From positions 9,595 through 73,594 of the forward strand of contig FOFK01000005.1 in the NCBI GenBank assembly GCA_900110975.1: a DNA stretch of 64,000 bases, written 5' to 3'. The stretch comes from Lachnospiraceae bacterium RM5 (lineage in GTDB: Bacteria > Bacillota > Clostridia > Lachnospirales > Lachnospiraceae). The notes below the pieces were generated by a model. The model searched no databases. It worked only from the letters and a program-made list of their open reading frames with translations, and was not told the DNA's origin. Below are positions 1 to 11,584 of the stretch, piece after piece. Each line of letters opens with the position of its first letter. Within the stretch, counting starts at the first letter, position 1. Both the position numbers and the translations under genes were made by a program.

Positions 1-3000
1 TACAGATTTTAATAATCCATTTTTATAATAATCATATCTTATTATTTCGCCACCAGGATATGTAAGTGTAATGAGATTTCCAAGTTCATCGTATCCGTAT
101 TTTACAGTATTTCCTTTAAAATCCGTATACTCTGTAACTCTGTTCATTTCATCATAACTTCTGCTAATTGTTCCATTTTCATCCGTTGTGGTAAGAAGAT
201 TATTGTTATTATCATATGTATAGCTTATTGTTCCAAGGTTATCATTCTGACATATTATTCTTCCAAGGCTGTCATATGTATAATAAGTTTTTTCGCCTGC
301 TTCATTTTCTTTTATGCTTATATTTCCTTCTTCATCATATGTATTTTTTATGATTCCGCCTATAGGATTTATTTCTTTTATTACCCTTCCATACGAATCA
401 TATTCATACTTATATGTTCCGCCATTTGCATCAGTTATGCTGCTTAATAATCCTTTTTCATTATATGATGCATTTACAGTATTTCCACCATATTCATTTG
501 ATGTAATAAGATTTCCAAAGGAGTCATATGCATAAGTGTTTTCTTTTACAATACCATTTAAATATTTTGTAGATGAGTTTATAACTCTTCCTGAAATATC
601 ATAATTAATCGTACTTACATTTCCGAGAGTATCTGTGCATTCTTTAATTCTGTCCATTTCATCATAAGTATAACTTTCACTTATTGTGCCATTTGCATCA
701 GCTACAGAAAGTACATTTCCCTTTAAATCATATGTATAACTTTCAGAATTACCTTCCTCATCAGTCTGTTTTATGATTCTTCCCACACTGTCATACTCAT
801 AGACCTTATTGAATTTTTCTCCATTTACATAAGTATAGCTTTCTATCATTCTTCCCATGGAATCATAAGTCATATTTACTTTTGTTCCATCAGGATATGT
901 AAGGGATGTAACTTCTCCTAAATTATCATATTCATATGATGTTTTATTACCATTTGCATCTGTATCACTAATTTTTCTGTTATGAATATCATACTGTGAT
1001 GATGTGGATAAAATAGTCTTTTCTTCACCTTTTTCATCAATTTCAAAATAACTTTTTGAAACTACATTTCCCATGGAATCATAACTTATATTGGTTCCTT
1101 TTTTTGCAATACTTCCATCTTCCTTTGTTATGGTTATGAGTTTCTTTGTAACATTATTTAATGAATCATATGTATAATTTATTTTTCTATTATCATAAAC
1201 TATTTCTTCAATGTTTCCATTTTTATTATAGCTATATGTTGTTATATTTCCATTATTGTCTGTAGTTTTACTTACTAGACCATATAAATTATATTCTGCA
1301 CTTTCTTCATACAAAGTATCTGTATCGCTTGATTCATCAGATGTTTTTAATTCATTTTTTACAACATTTCCACCTGCATCATAAGTGAGTATATTCTTTG
1401 TATTATCAGCCAGATCAATTACATCATTATAACCTAAACTATTATACTCATAAGTTGTTTTTCCACCGTCAGGAGTAATTTTTTCTATTATTCTTCCTTG
1501 CGAATCATAGTTATACGTTGTAACATTTCCAAGTTCATCTATAACTTTGGTAATGTTAGAATTATGATCGTATTCATATGATATTATTCCGCCATCACTT
1601 TTTTCTTCTGTCAGCTTGTTTCCAAGATTATCATAAGTGTACTTTGTGATATTTCCCAGTTTGTCAGTAACACTTATTACATTTAGGGCTCCATCATAAT
1701 CCAAATAAGTTACACCTTTATCATCAGTTACAGAATTCATCATTCCATTTTTGTAAGAATATAGTGTACTTCCAAGACCAGCGGTTGTTTGTTTAATTAA
1801 AAATCCATTTGCATCATACTCATATGTCTTTTCTTCTCCTCCATATGTTTTTAAATATAACAGCCTTCCTTTTTCATCATATTCAAAGTCTGATTCATTT
1901 CCCTTAGCATCTCTCATTAATGATACATTACCATTATCATCATATTCATAAGATATTTTATTGCCCATATAATCTTTGTATGACAATACGTTTCCGTTTT
2001 CATCATAAACGGTTGTTGCAGTTTTTAAGTCTGTTATATCAGAGCCATCCGTATTTTCACTACCTGAAATTTTTGTTGCGATTACATTTCCATTTTCATC
2101 ATAGACAAATTCAGTTTTTTTGCCGTTAGCATCAGTCTGTTCATATATCTGCTCTTTATGATTTATTTTTATTTCTTCTGTATTTCCTTCGCTGTCTGTA
2201 ACTGTTTCAGTAATTCCTTCATTTGTTTCTTCATAATTCAATGATAAAGTATTTGTATTTTCATATCTTTCATCACCCATTACCTGATATGTTACTCTTC
2301 CTTTATCATCGTACTTATTGGTAACATAAGCTCTTCCGTTTATATCTTCTTCTTTTGTTATAAGATACATACTTATATCTTTTTCATCAATTAAGACATT
2401 TGTATTTTCTTTTAATTCCTGGATTTCTCCATCTGTAACTTTTTCATATGTATATCTTGTTATGTTTCCATTTTCATCTGTTATAGAAGTCAAAACGTCG
2501 TTATTATATGCTATATATGCATTTCTGCCATTGTCATCATAAATTTTTGTTATAAGATTTCTGTCATTTTTTTCAAAATGTATTTCTTTTGAAGTAACCA
2601 TATCTTTTATGGTTGTTCTGTTATCTTCATAAACTATACTTACGCTTTTATCTTCTTCATCAGTTATTCCTGTCAATTTTCCTTCGGCATTATATTTAAA
2701 TATACTTCCGCCTGGTGTTTTTAATTCATAAGTATTATCTTTATTTTTAACTATTTCATAGTCATCCATTGTATCGTTACAACATAAGTATTTTCCATAA
2801 GTTAATTCATCAGAAGAATCGATTGCTATTGTAACTTTATCATCTGTTTCACTTACAATACTTCCTTTGACTATGTCGTATTTAAACCCTTCTTTCATAA
2901 AGTTTACACTACAGCCATTACCCGTGTTATATGTTATATATCCACCTTTATCCTCAATGGTTGTTTCATATGGTGTAAACCATCCATATCCTAACGAAGT

Positions 3001-6000
3001 TTTTGTCTTAGAATTTCTTGAATCATAACTTAAATCAAAGGATATATTATTGCCACCATTAAATTTAATCAGACTTTTACTGTCAACAAAAGCTCCTGAT
3101 GAAAGATCTATCGGATCCCCTGCAAAGTCAGGCATATCCTTTAAAGTATATTTTATGATTGTTATTGACATATGGCTTGGTACAGGCTGAATGGTTAGTT
3201 TTACACCCATATCATCCTGACGTAGAGATTCTGCCGTATACTCAATTAAGTCATAATAATATTTTTTTGGATCATAACCGTCTCTTCCATCAATTTTCCT
3301 TTTCCATGTACCATATACTGTCTGACCCGGCACTAATGAAGCAATTTTTATAGTATCTCCATCCTTAACAACAGGTATCATACTAAATGATGATGCATTT
3401 TTTATCATCAGTTCTTTTGACATACCAAAAACAGGTTTTGGTACATTTAAACCTGATGATGTTCCGCTAAATGATACAACATGATCATTTGTATTATTTA
3501 TAACAGAATCTGCATTTCCTGAAGAAATAGAAGTACCGCTATTTCCTGAAGAAGCAGAAGTACCGCTATTACCTGAAGGTGTTGAAGTACTACTATTATC
3601 TGAAGATTTATTTTCATCTTTATTATCTTTTTCAGATTCATCTGAGTCCTTATCTGTGTTTTTACTTCTAGGCAGATCATAAGTAATTTCTTTTTCTTTA
3701 TTATCCGGATTACCAGTCTTTATTTTATCCGGATCCAGAGCAGAGTCTTTCTTTGATTTTTTATTTTCTTTTTCTGCCTCTTCTACAGCTTCCTGATATT
3801 TATCAATATCTGAAGTATCATAAACATATAGCGGTTTGCTTTCAGGTATCTGCAATTTTCCAAATGTCTTTGAAATACCATAAAAAATCCTGTCTGATTC
3901 ATTTGCTATCTCATATTGGATATAATAATCCTCATACATAAATGCGGCATTTTCAGGTTTTATTGTTATATGAAGACCTTCACCTGTAGCTACATCAAAA
4001 CTTTTTTCTGTTTTAAAATGCCCCGAAACTTTTCTGTTAAAAGGCATAAGTGTTCCATTAAAGTCTGCTGATACAGAATATGTTCCGCTTTTATCACCTC
4101 TTACAACCCATGAAGCTGTTTTTTTCTGTCCGCCATAGATTTCACCCATATCTATGGTTTCTTTTATATTATTTTTTGTATTTGCAAGTGATATTCCATT
4201 TACAAGATTTATTTTTGCTTCTGAATTTTTAATTACATATCCGTTGTCTGCATTGTTTAAAATACTTAAGTCTACTGTATACATATCTTTCAACCATGAT
4301 ACAGTTTCTAAAGTTCTAAGAACCATTATTATAGGTTCTTCTTCCTCCACCGGAACATTTCCACCTTCATTCTCTATATAATTACTAAGTCCGCCGACTA
4401 TTATTTCTTCTCCACCTTTTGATGGACTACCTTCTCCTTCAGGTTCAATTATCTTTGTTTCATTTCCAAGTACAATAACTTCAACAGGTATAGGTTTAAG
4501 AGAAAAAGTTAATTCTACCTTATATGAAAAATGATTGTAATTTGCAGGATCATATAAATCTACACCATTGTCCATCATTTCCTGCAATGTCATTCTTCTT
4601 GCAGTTAAATTACCTTCTATTAACTCACCTTTACTTAAACTGATTACTAAAGAACTTACATCGCCTGTTCTTATTTCTATTTCTTCATCTTTTGGCATAT
4701 ATCCTGTAGAAAAAGCCGCTACTTTATATATTCCAACCTGTTCAAATATTTTACATTTTCCTTCTGCATCTGCTTTAAGATTTATACATGAACCATCATT
4801 TTGTAAAAGACATATATCTGCATAAGCTATACCATTTCCATTGTCATCAAGTACTGTTATTAAACCTTCACCATTATTTTCTCTTTCTTTTACAGTAACC
4901 AGACTTGTGGTATAGTCCACATTTCCTGCACCGTCTTTTACAGCTAATGTTAATATATATTCACCTGCTTTTTCATATGTGTGAATCTGTTTTGCCTTTG
5001 TTCCACTATATCCGTCACCAAAATTCCATGCATACTCAGTTATTCTTACATTGTCACTGGATAAAGTTCCGTCAAAGCATATTTCCTCACCTGCAAATCC
5101 CTGTATCATCTCAGGTAAATTTGCTTTTGGATTTATTGTATCAACATCAAGGGCATAGCCGCTTACTACATTAGATTCACTGTAATTTCCTGAAAGATTA
5201 GTTATTCTTACTTTATAATCATAGTTTTCTAATACTTCTACATCACTGTCTTTATATAATGATTCCTTTAAATCAGCAATTTTTTTGAATTCGTCTAAAG
5301 ATCCGGTTTTTCTTCTGAATAATTCTATTTTTTCTATGTCTAAAACATTAGTATCATCATTTATCCCTGAAATATTTATACCTATTTCATAATTTAATGA
5401 TACTGTTGATATAATAGGCTTATCAGGCTTCTTTGTTGAATATATAAATGGAACTTCCCTTGTATCAGATATATTTCCGTATTTGTCAGTTGCATTTACT
5501 TTTATTACATATATTCCATCCGATAAACCAAGCTTACTTATATCTTTTGTAAATAATTTTATTCTGTTATCCGCATTTTCTTCATCAGTATCTTCATCAT
5601 CAGATACAAGCTCTGTATACAAATCTGTACTATCTTTTTTTATCATTACATTAATGCTGTCAACCCGGGCATTATCTGTTGCAATTATTTTTATGGTATT
5701 TAAAGATCCGCCTAAATATTCATTATCTTTAGGACTTATTCCCTGTATTACAGGCTTTTCATAATCATTTAGTGCACATACAATAACTTCATCTGATTCA
5801 GGACTTATATTACCTGCTGGGTCTATTGCCTCTATTTTGTATGTATACCTTTTTCCGATAATTATATCTGTATCATAATAATTTACATATTCATAACCTG
5901 TTTTTACCGGCTTAAATGTATTTTCTGTATCTGATTTCCTATATATATTATAACTTTTTACATCATCATCTTTATTCCACGTAATTTCAATATATCCGTT

Positions 6001-9000
6001 ACCATTTATTCCGCATATGTTTTCAGGTTTTAAAGGATTTGTTTTATCTACCGTATATTTTGTAATTACATCATTTTCATCTGATGTTTTTTGATTTTTA
6101 TTTCCTGCATCGTCATATACTTCAAATTTAACATATATTTCACCTTCAGGTATATCCGTTAACTGTAAAGCAGCATTATAAACTCCCGCTTTTATTTTAT
6201 CATCTGAACTATATGTTGCAGAAAGTATTGTTTCTAACTCTTCATAATTTATTCCATCAAGTGAATAACTTATTATACCTTTACCTAAGCATTCTTCATC
6301 ACTTGCATCCATACTTAGGTTAATTATATCTTTATATTCCCCACTTCCTGGATTGATTTTTCTTATCTTTGGTGCAATATTATCTTCTTTAGTGGTAACG
6401 CATACTAAATCTGAATATTCACCTCTGTTTCCAAGATTATCCACTCCCGATACTCTTATTTCATAGGCTGTATCTGATTCTAAATCTGTTATATTTACAC
6501 CTAAATAATCTTTTATTTTTTCATATGATTTAAAATTTTCTTCACCGGATTTTCTATATTCAACTTCAAAATAATTAAGGTCTTCTGCAGATATATCTTC
6601 CCATGATAAATATACGGATGAAGATTTCTCATTTACCTTATCAATTTTTATTTTCTCTATTCCGGTTGTATCTATTTCATATCTTCTTGTAAATTCCTTT
6701 ATGCTTTCATTTCCTGATGAATCTATTGCAACAGCCTTTATTTTATATATCCCGTCACCGTATTTATTTGTAATGGAAGTAGTATCAAGTTCATATACAA
6801 TGTTATCATCTATAGCTTCTACTTCATCAATAAGTTCATATTCTAAATGAGTATCTTCATTTTCATCATTTATTTTTGCGTACTCTAATCTGACCTTAGA
6901 AACTTTTTTATTATCTTTTGCTTCTACGGTTATTTCACATGTTTTTCCTATTTTCTCCTTAGCAGGTTCTAAAGATTTTATTGTCGGATTTTCTTCATCT
7001 TTTAAGGTTTCTACCATCACTTCATCTGATGGTATACTTTCATTATCAAATTTATCAATTGCCGTTACATAATAAGTATATATACTGTTTTCCACCACAT
7101 TTTTATCTGTAAAACTGCTTATATACTTATTATTCACACTGTTTATAAGTGAAAAACCACTTTCATTCTCCGACTTTCTATAAATTCTATATCCCTTACA
7201 ATCAGCATTTGCACTAAGGTTATATGTTATTTTTATGCAGCCGTTCACATCAACAGCTTCAACTCTTGTTACCTTATCAGGGCCAAGTCTGTCTATAAAT
7301 AATCTGCTTATTTTTTCGTCTTTGCAGCCATCCTCATCAGTGAATGTGTATTTTATTAATAATTCTTCGCTTTCTTTTATATTTTCTATAGAATAATTAT
7401 ATTCATAATATATTTTTTCGCTGTCAAATTTGTCTGTATCTGTAATAAATGCAATCTGTTTCCAGTTATCTTCATCGAGCAGATTTATATCATCAGACAT
7501 TTTTATATACTCTATAGTTAATGTTTTTTCTTTAACATTTCCATTATTATTGCATGTAACTAAAAAGTGTATATTATCATTTCCAACTTCTGTATTTTCT
7601 GAAGGCTCATAAGATAATATCTTAGGAGGATTCATGGTAACAGTTAGTTCTTCACTATACTCTGATTCATTTCCACATACATCTATTGCTTTAATTTTAT
7701 ATTTATATATTTTTGTTTTTTCCAGATTTGTATCTTTAAATTCAAGTGTATCTCCATCCAAAGTTTTTATTTCTTCAAATGATGCACTATTTTCATCACC
7801 ATTATAAGCTTTTCTATAGATCTTATATGATTTTAGATATGTATTATCATCCGCTTTTTCATATCCTATTGTAGCTGATGAACCACTTACTTTTTTTATA
7901 AATGGTTTAGAATTAATTGTTGGTGATTCTATATCTTTTTTTGTGGTAACCGTCTTTATATCACTTTCTAATGATTTATTTTCAAAACTGTCTAATGCAT
8001 AAACTTCATATTCATAAGTCGTATCCGGCATTAGCATTAAATCATTGAAAAATGTATCAGTAACAAATGCTATTCTTTCACCATCTCTATATATTTCATA
8101 TCCTAATATTCCACTTTCATCTTTTCCTTCATCAAATGTAATATATGTACCGGTTTCGGTAATATTACTGATAACTATATTTTTAACTTTTTCAGGTGGT
8201 GTATTATCTTCAGGATCATATATTACATTTTCTGCTATTTCATTTATATCATTTTTGAAAATATAATCACTTTCTAATCCTCTTAAAACCAACGTTTTTA
8301 TTTTTGCATTATCAGGATTCTCAAAATTTATTAACTGCCTGTAATCCTCTTTGTTTCTGTTTCTGCTTAATACAACTTTACAATCACCGTCAGTTAAGAA
8401 ATTATTATTATGTCTGTATGATTTCTGATATAAATTTCCTTTTATTTCAAGGGTTCCATTTACCATTAAATCAGAATGATTATTATATGATTCCATGGTA
8501 AAATCATTAACGACAAGGATATAATCTTCAGGGGTATTCATTATTAATCTTCCATATGCATCAACCGTTAAGTTACCCTCTACTGTTAATTTTCCACCAT
8601 TAATATTTAAATTATTCCTGACAGTTATATTTTTACATGATAATGTATAACCATTTAAGTCTGTTCCACCGGATAAAACAATGTCCCCTAAAAAGAAAAT
8701 ATTATTATTTAATTTATTTCCATTCATTATATAAACAGTTTTATCATACTCTGCATCATTTAAGTTATTTATGTCTGAAATATATATTCTTCCAGACCCT
8801 TCTACATCATCAGGATTACCAACTATTTTGCCATATATATCTATACTGTTAAGTAAAGAAAATTTATTTTTATTTAAATGTAAATCTTTTACACTTAATG
8901 GATAATTTCCAGATATTTTCTGGTTTTCCCCTTTAAGATAAAGGTTTGTATCTTTCATTACCAGTTCTTTATTTATTTCTAAATTTCCATTTACTTCAAT

Positions 9001-11571
9001 ATCTCCCCCGGTAATATAATTATCTTTATTAAAATTTGAATCGTATATAAAATCTCCGGATATACTTATTTTTCCGGAATTCATTTTTATTATTCCATTT
9101 CCTGAGGAGAATTCATATGACTCCTTATCTTCAATGTCGGAGTAATTATATTCTGTTATTTGGGAAGATATATAGTTTCCATCTATTATAAGATTGCCCT
9201 TATTTATATTTATGGTTCCAAGACTTTGTACTAAATCCCCTTTTACAGTTAATGTATGTCCGTTTAAATCCAGGGTTCCGTCTGTTAAATATACATCTCC
9301 ATCATATGTTTTGTCACTGTCTAATGTAATTCCTGATATTATTTCATAATTCTTACTTATATTTTGAATTAATTCTTCGTTTCCATAAGTGATTTTTCCT
9401 GATTTTACAATAAGTTCTTTTCTTGGAAAATATATATTTGAATATACACCATAAATATTATCAATTTCTACAATCCTGAATATATCTTCATCTTTTACAT
9501 TTATTCTCTGTAATTTATCACCATTAAATATTAATTTTGAATCTCCGTTGAAAGAAATATTGTTATTAGACTTTAAATTTCCTTTTAAATTTATGGTTCC
9601 GTTGTCTATATTTAATTTTCCATATGAAATATTAAGATTTCCATTTATTGTTAGGCTATAACCATTAAAATCTATATTCCCAAAGATACCATCACAATCG
9701 CCATCTATTACCTTATCCTCATTTAATTTTCCACCACTTATCAATGGTTTACCATTATATTCTACCTGTGTTCCAAATAAACCTGTAATGTTTTTAAAAT
9801 CAATAAAACCCTCAACAACTAATCCTGTGGCATTGTTTATCACAAGATTTCTTAATATTACATCATTTTCTATTGTTATTTTTTGTTCTTTTTCCCCTGA
9901 TAAAACTAAGTTAACACCATACAAAGCATATGATTCTTTATTTTCAAATGAATTATTTAAGTAAATATTCCCTTTTACATTAATATTTCCGGATTGTAAA
10001 TTATGTTTATAATCAGGATTATAATTAAAATTTCCATCTACACATATTTCATCATTTTTATAATTCATAACAAGCACAGATGATGAATCAATATTATAAT
10101 TACCTTTAACATTTAAACATCCATTATTTATAATTAACGTTCCGGTATTCTGATTAAAGTTTCCATTAATTGTAAGACTGTGTCCATTTAAATCAAGTTC
10201 ATTGGTATCTAATGTATAATCACCATCTATAACTATATCTTCAGAAAGTATAGTTCCAAAATATTCATTACCATTGTTATATGTAAGTTTACTATTGTTT
10301 CTTATAAGATTTTTTGCAACCAGTTCATTTTCTACAACAACACCCTCTTCAGATGTATTTCTAAGCTCCAGTATATCAAATCTATCATCTTTATCTGCTG
10401 TTATACTTTGTTTTTCATTTCCGTTTAAAATAAAAGTATTATCACTTGCAAAAAAACTGCCATAATTAATAAAGTCTTTTGCTAACTCTATTCTTCCTCC
10501 GGTTATTCCCTGTCCATGAATATAAAAATAATTTCCATTTATTTTAAGCAGACTGTTTTTACCTGATAAATTTAGATTCTGAATATGGCTTGAAGTTTCG
10601 CTTCCATGGTAAAAATCTCCATTTACTTCTACATATGCATTATCATTTACACAAAACATACAATCATTAAAATGCAAATCCCCGTTAATTATTAATTTTT
10701 TATCAACTGCCAGATAATTATATGTAGAAAAATCCCCATAGATTTCCAATTCTTCTATATTTCCGCTACAATCAGTTATATTTCCATGATATTTATTATT
10801 TTCAAATGATGTATCAGAAGTGATTTTTATTCCGCCATAAACTTTATTTTCATTGTCATTTACATGTCCACAAACAAACACATCTTCAAGATATGTATCA
10901 ATATTTTCTATTATTAAATTGTTTATATGTGAAGAATAATCATAAGACTCATTTATTTTTACAATCTGTTTTTCTGTTCCATCCAAAATCAAAGTATGAT
11001 TTCCTGTTGGATAATATCCCTTATTTATCCCATTATTTTCAATTTCAATATTTCCACTAACCCTTATATTTCCTTCAGTTATAAACCCTTCTGTATCAAT
11101 TCTTGTATCTATATATAAGTTTCCATTTACATCAATAAGATCATCAGGATTATTCATAACAAATCTTCCCTGACTTATTCCATATGAAACCTCTTCGTTA
11201 TCATTTTCACTATTTGTTTCTATTTTTTGTATTCTATAATCCCCGTCTATTATTAATTTTCCGCCATTTATCTTTATTTCTCCATTTTCCTGAATAAGAT
11301 TGTTTTTTATTTCTAATGTATGTCCATTTAAATCAATATCAGCATTTACACAAACCTCATCATCCATAACCATATCTTTACTTAATGTAATATCTACGGT
11401 TCCAAATGGAGCATTTATATTATCTGTATTATTATTATTTGACATAGTTTTTAAACCGCTATCTGTTCTAATGTCAGAAACAGCTCTTGCATTTACAAAT
11501 CCACTTATTGGAATCATTGTTATTACAAGTATTAATGCAACTATTCTGCGTAAAAGTTTTGTTTTTTTCAT
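1..11571 (-). CDS. Giant secreted YD-repeat (Rhs-like) protein, 3' end outside window
   Basis: One reading frame appears to run from ATG 11571 through the left edge, at least 3857 residues; I confirmed the frame at several points rather than every codon. The start has AGGAG six bases upstream. Order of parts: signal peptide (about 1-30, ending NARA); a long beta-strand repeat region (about 35-1110) with recurring 'DLNGHTL'-type motifs; about ten FnIII/Ig-like domains (about 1115-2150); a PKD-like domain (about 2155-2225, with 'WNFGDG'); a carboxypeptidase-regulatory-like domain (about 2230-2310); a Ser/Asn/Gly linker with SGNSGTS repeats (about 2611-2695); an Rhs core entry 'DPIDLSSGAF' (about 2818); then YD repeats, such as 'YEYDNLGEVTSLTYPDGT', to the edge. 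Family knowledge: such proteins are secreted shells or adhesins and often end in a variable toxin domain. That end is not visible here, so toxin function is unproven. Confidence 0.9.
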   Translation of the reverse strand, partial: MKKTKLLRRIVALILVITMIPISGFVNARAVSDIRTDSGLKTMSNNNNTDNINAPFGTVDITLSKDMVMDDEVCVNADIDLNGHTLEIKNNLIQENGEIKINGGKLIIDGDYRIQKIETNSENDNEEVSYGISQGRFVMNNPDDLIDVNGNLYIDTRIDTEGFITEGNIRVSGNIEIENNGINKGYYPTGNHTLILDGTEKQIVKINESYDYSSHINNLIIENIDTYLEDVFVCGHVNDNENKVYGGIKITSDTSFENNKYHGNITDCSGNIEELEIYGDFSTYNYLAVDKKLIINGDLHFNDCMFCVNDNAYVEVNGDFYHGSETSSHIQNLNLSGKNSLLKINGNYFYIHGQGITGGRIELAKDFINYGSFFASDNTFILNGNEKQSITADKDDRFDILELRNTSEEGVVVENELVAKNLIRNNSKLTYNNGNEYFGTILSEDIVIDGDYTLDTNELDLNGHSLTINGNFNQNTGTLIINNGCLNVKGNYNIDSSSVLVMNYKNDEICVDGNFNYNPDYKHNLQSGNINVKGNIYLNNSFENKESYALYGVNLVLSGEKEQKITIENDVILRNLVINNATGLVVEGFIDFKNITGLFGTQVEYNGKPLISGGKLNEDKVIDGDCDGIFGNIDFNGYSLTINGNLNISYGKLNIDNGTINLKGNLKSNNNISFNGDSKLIFNGDKLQRINVKDEDIFRIVEIDNIYGVYSNIYFPRKELIVKSGKITYGNEELIQNISKNYEIISGITLDSDKTYDGDVYLTDGTLDLNGHTLTVKGDLVQSLGTININKGNLIIDGNYISSQITEYNYSDIEDKESYEFSSGNGIIKMNSGKISISGDFIYDSNFNKDNYITGGDIEVNGNLEINKELVMKDTNLYLKGENQKISGNYPLSVKDLHLNKNKFSLLNSIDIYGKIVGNPDDVEGSGRIYISDINNLNDAEYDKTVYIMNGNKLNNNIFFLGDIVLSGGTDLNGYTLSCKNITVRNNLNINGGKLTVEGNLTVDAYGRLIMNTPEDYILVVNDFTMESYNNHSDLMVNGTLEIKGNLYQKSYRHNNNFLTDGDCKVVLSRNRNKEDYRQLINFENPDNAKIKTLVLRGLESDYIFKNDINEIAENVIYDPEDNTPPEKVKNIVISNITETGTYITFDEGKDESGILGYEIYRDGERIAFVTDTFFNDLMLMPDTTYEYEVYALDSFENKSLESDIKTVTTKKDIESPTINSKPFIKKVSGSSATIGYEKADDNTYLKSYKIYRKAYNGDENSASFEEIKTLDGDTLEFKDTNLEKTKIYKYKIKAIDVCGNESEYSEELTVTMNPPKILSYEPSENTEVGNDNIHFLVTCNNNGNVKEKTLTIEYIKMSDDINLLDEDNWKQIAFITDTDKFDSEKIYYEYNYSIENIKESEELLIKYTFTDEDGCKDEKISRLFIDRLGPDKVTRVEAVDVNGCIKITYNLSANADCKGYRIYRKSENESGFSLINSVNNKYISSFTDKNVVENSIYTYYVTAIDKFDNESIPSDEVMVETLKDEENPTIKSLEPAKEKIGKTCEITVEAKDNKKVSKVRLEYAKINDENEDTHLEYELIDEVEAIDDNIVYELDTTSITNKYGDGIYKIKAVAIDSSGNESIKEFTRRYEIDTTGIEKIKIDKVNEKSSSVYLSWEDISAEDLNYFEVEYRKSGEENFKSYEKIKDYLGVNITDLESDTAYEIRVSGVDNLGNRGEYSDLVCVTTKEDNIAPKIRKINPGSGEYKDIINLSMDASDEECLGKGIISYSLDGINYEELETILSATYSSDDKIKAGVYNAALQLTDIPEGEIYVKFEVYDDAGNKNQKTSDENDVITKYTVDKTNPLKPENICGINGNGYIEITWNKDDDVKSYNIYRKSDTENTFKPVKTGYEYVNYYDTDIIIGKRYTYKIEAIDPAGNISPESDEVIVCALNDYEKPVIQGISPKDNEYLGGSLNTIKIIATDNARVDSINVMIKKDSTDLYTELVSDDEDTDEENADNRIKLFTKDISKLGLSDGIYVIKVNATDKYGNISDTREVPFIYSTKKPDKPIISTVSLNYEIGINISGINDDTNVLDIEKIELFRRKTGSLDEFKKIADLKESLYKDSDVEVLENYDYKVRITNLSGNYSESNVVSGYALDVDTINPKANLPEMIQGFAGEEICFDGTLSSDNVRITEYAWNFGDGYSGTKAKQIHTYEKAGEYILTLAVKDGAGNVDYTTSLVTVKERENNGEGLITVLDDNGNGIAYADICLLQNDGSCINLKADAEGKCKIFEQVGIYKVAAFSTGYMPKDEEIEIRTGDVSSLVISLSKGELIEGNLTARRMTLQEMMDNGVDLYDPANYNHFSYKVELTFSLKPIPVEVIVLGNETKIIEPEGEGSPSKGGEEIIVGGLSNYIENEGGNVPVEEEEPIIMVLRTLETVSWLKDMYTVDLSILNNADNGYVIKNSEAKINLVNGISLANTKNNIKETIDMGEIYGGQKKTASWVVRGDKSGTYSVSADFNGTLMPFNRKVSGHFKTEKSFDVATGEGLHITIKPENAAFMYEDYYIQYEIANESDRIFYGISKTFGKLQIPESKPLYVYDTSDIDKYQEAVEEAEKENKKSKKDSALDPDKIKTGNPDNKEKEITYDLPRSKNTDKDSDESEKDNKDENKSSDNSSTSTPSGNSGTSASSGNSGTSISSGNADSVINNTNDHVVSFSGTSSGLNVPKPVFGMSKELMIKNASSFSMIPVVKDGDTIKIASLVPGQTVYGTWKRKIDGRDGYDPKKYYYDLIEYTAESLRQDDMGVKLTIQPVPSHMSITIIKYTLKDMPDFAGDPIDLSSGAFVDSKSLIKFNGGNNISFDLSYDSRNSKTKTSLGYGWFTPYETTIEDKGGYITYNTGNGCSVNFMKEGFKYDIVKGSIVSETDDKVTIAIDSSDELTYGKYLCCNDTMDDYEIVKNKDNTYELKTPGGSIFKYNAEGKLTGITDEEDKSVSIVYEDNRTTIKDMVTSKEIHFEKNDRNLITKIYDDNGRNAYIAYNNDVLTSITDENGNITRYTYEKVTDGEIQELKENTNVLIDEKDISMYLITKEEDINGRAYVTNKYDDKGRVTYQVMGDERYENTNTLSLNYEETNEGITETVTDSEGNTEEIKINHKEQIYEQTDANGKKTEFVYDENGNVIATKISGSENTDGSDITDLKTATTVYDENGNVLSYKDYMGNKISYEYDDNGNVSLMRDAKGNESDFEYDEKGRLLYLKTYGGEEKTYEYDANGFLIKQTTAGLGSTLYSYKNGMMNSVTDDKGVTYLDYDGALNVISVTDKLGNITKYTYDNLGNKLTEEKSDGGIISYEYDHNSNITKVIDELGNVTTYNYDSQGRIIEKITPDGGKTTYEYNSLGYNDVIDLADNTKNILTYDAGGNVVKNELKTSDESSDTDTLYEESAEYNLYGLVSKTTDNNGNITTYSYNKNGNIEEIVYDNRKINYTYDSLNNVTKKLITITKEDGSIAKKGTNISYDSMGNVVSKSYFEIDEKGEEKTILSTSSQYDIHNRKISDTDANGNKTSYEYDNLGEVTSLTYPDGTKVNMTYDSMGRMIESYTYVNGEKFNKVYEYDSVGRIIKQTDEEGNSESYTYDLKGNVLSVADANGTISESYTYDEMDRIKECTDTLGNVSTINYDISGRVINSSTKYLNGIVKENTYAYDSFGNLITSNEYGGNTVNASYNEKGLLSSITDANGGTYKYEYDSYGRVIKEINPIGGIIKNTYDEEGNISIKENEAGEKTYYTYDSLGRIICQNDNLGTISYTYDNNNNLLTTTDENGTISRSYDEMNRVTEYTDFKGNTVKYGYDELGNLITLTYPGGEIIRYDYYKNGLLKSV

Positions 11572-11584
11572 CTGCATCTCCTGA

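Noticed and set aside
314-11584. Many plus-strand open frames of 60-110 codons opposite the giant gene
   Set aside because: They are antisense shadows of a low-complexity, repeat-rich coding frame; they lack ribosome sites and protein-like composition.
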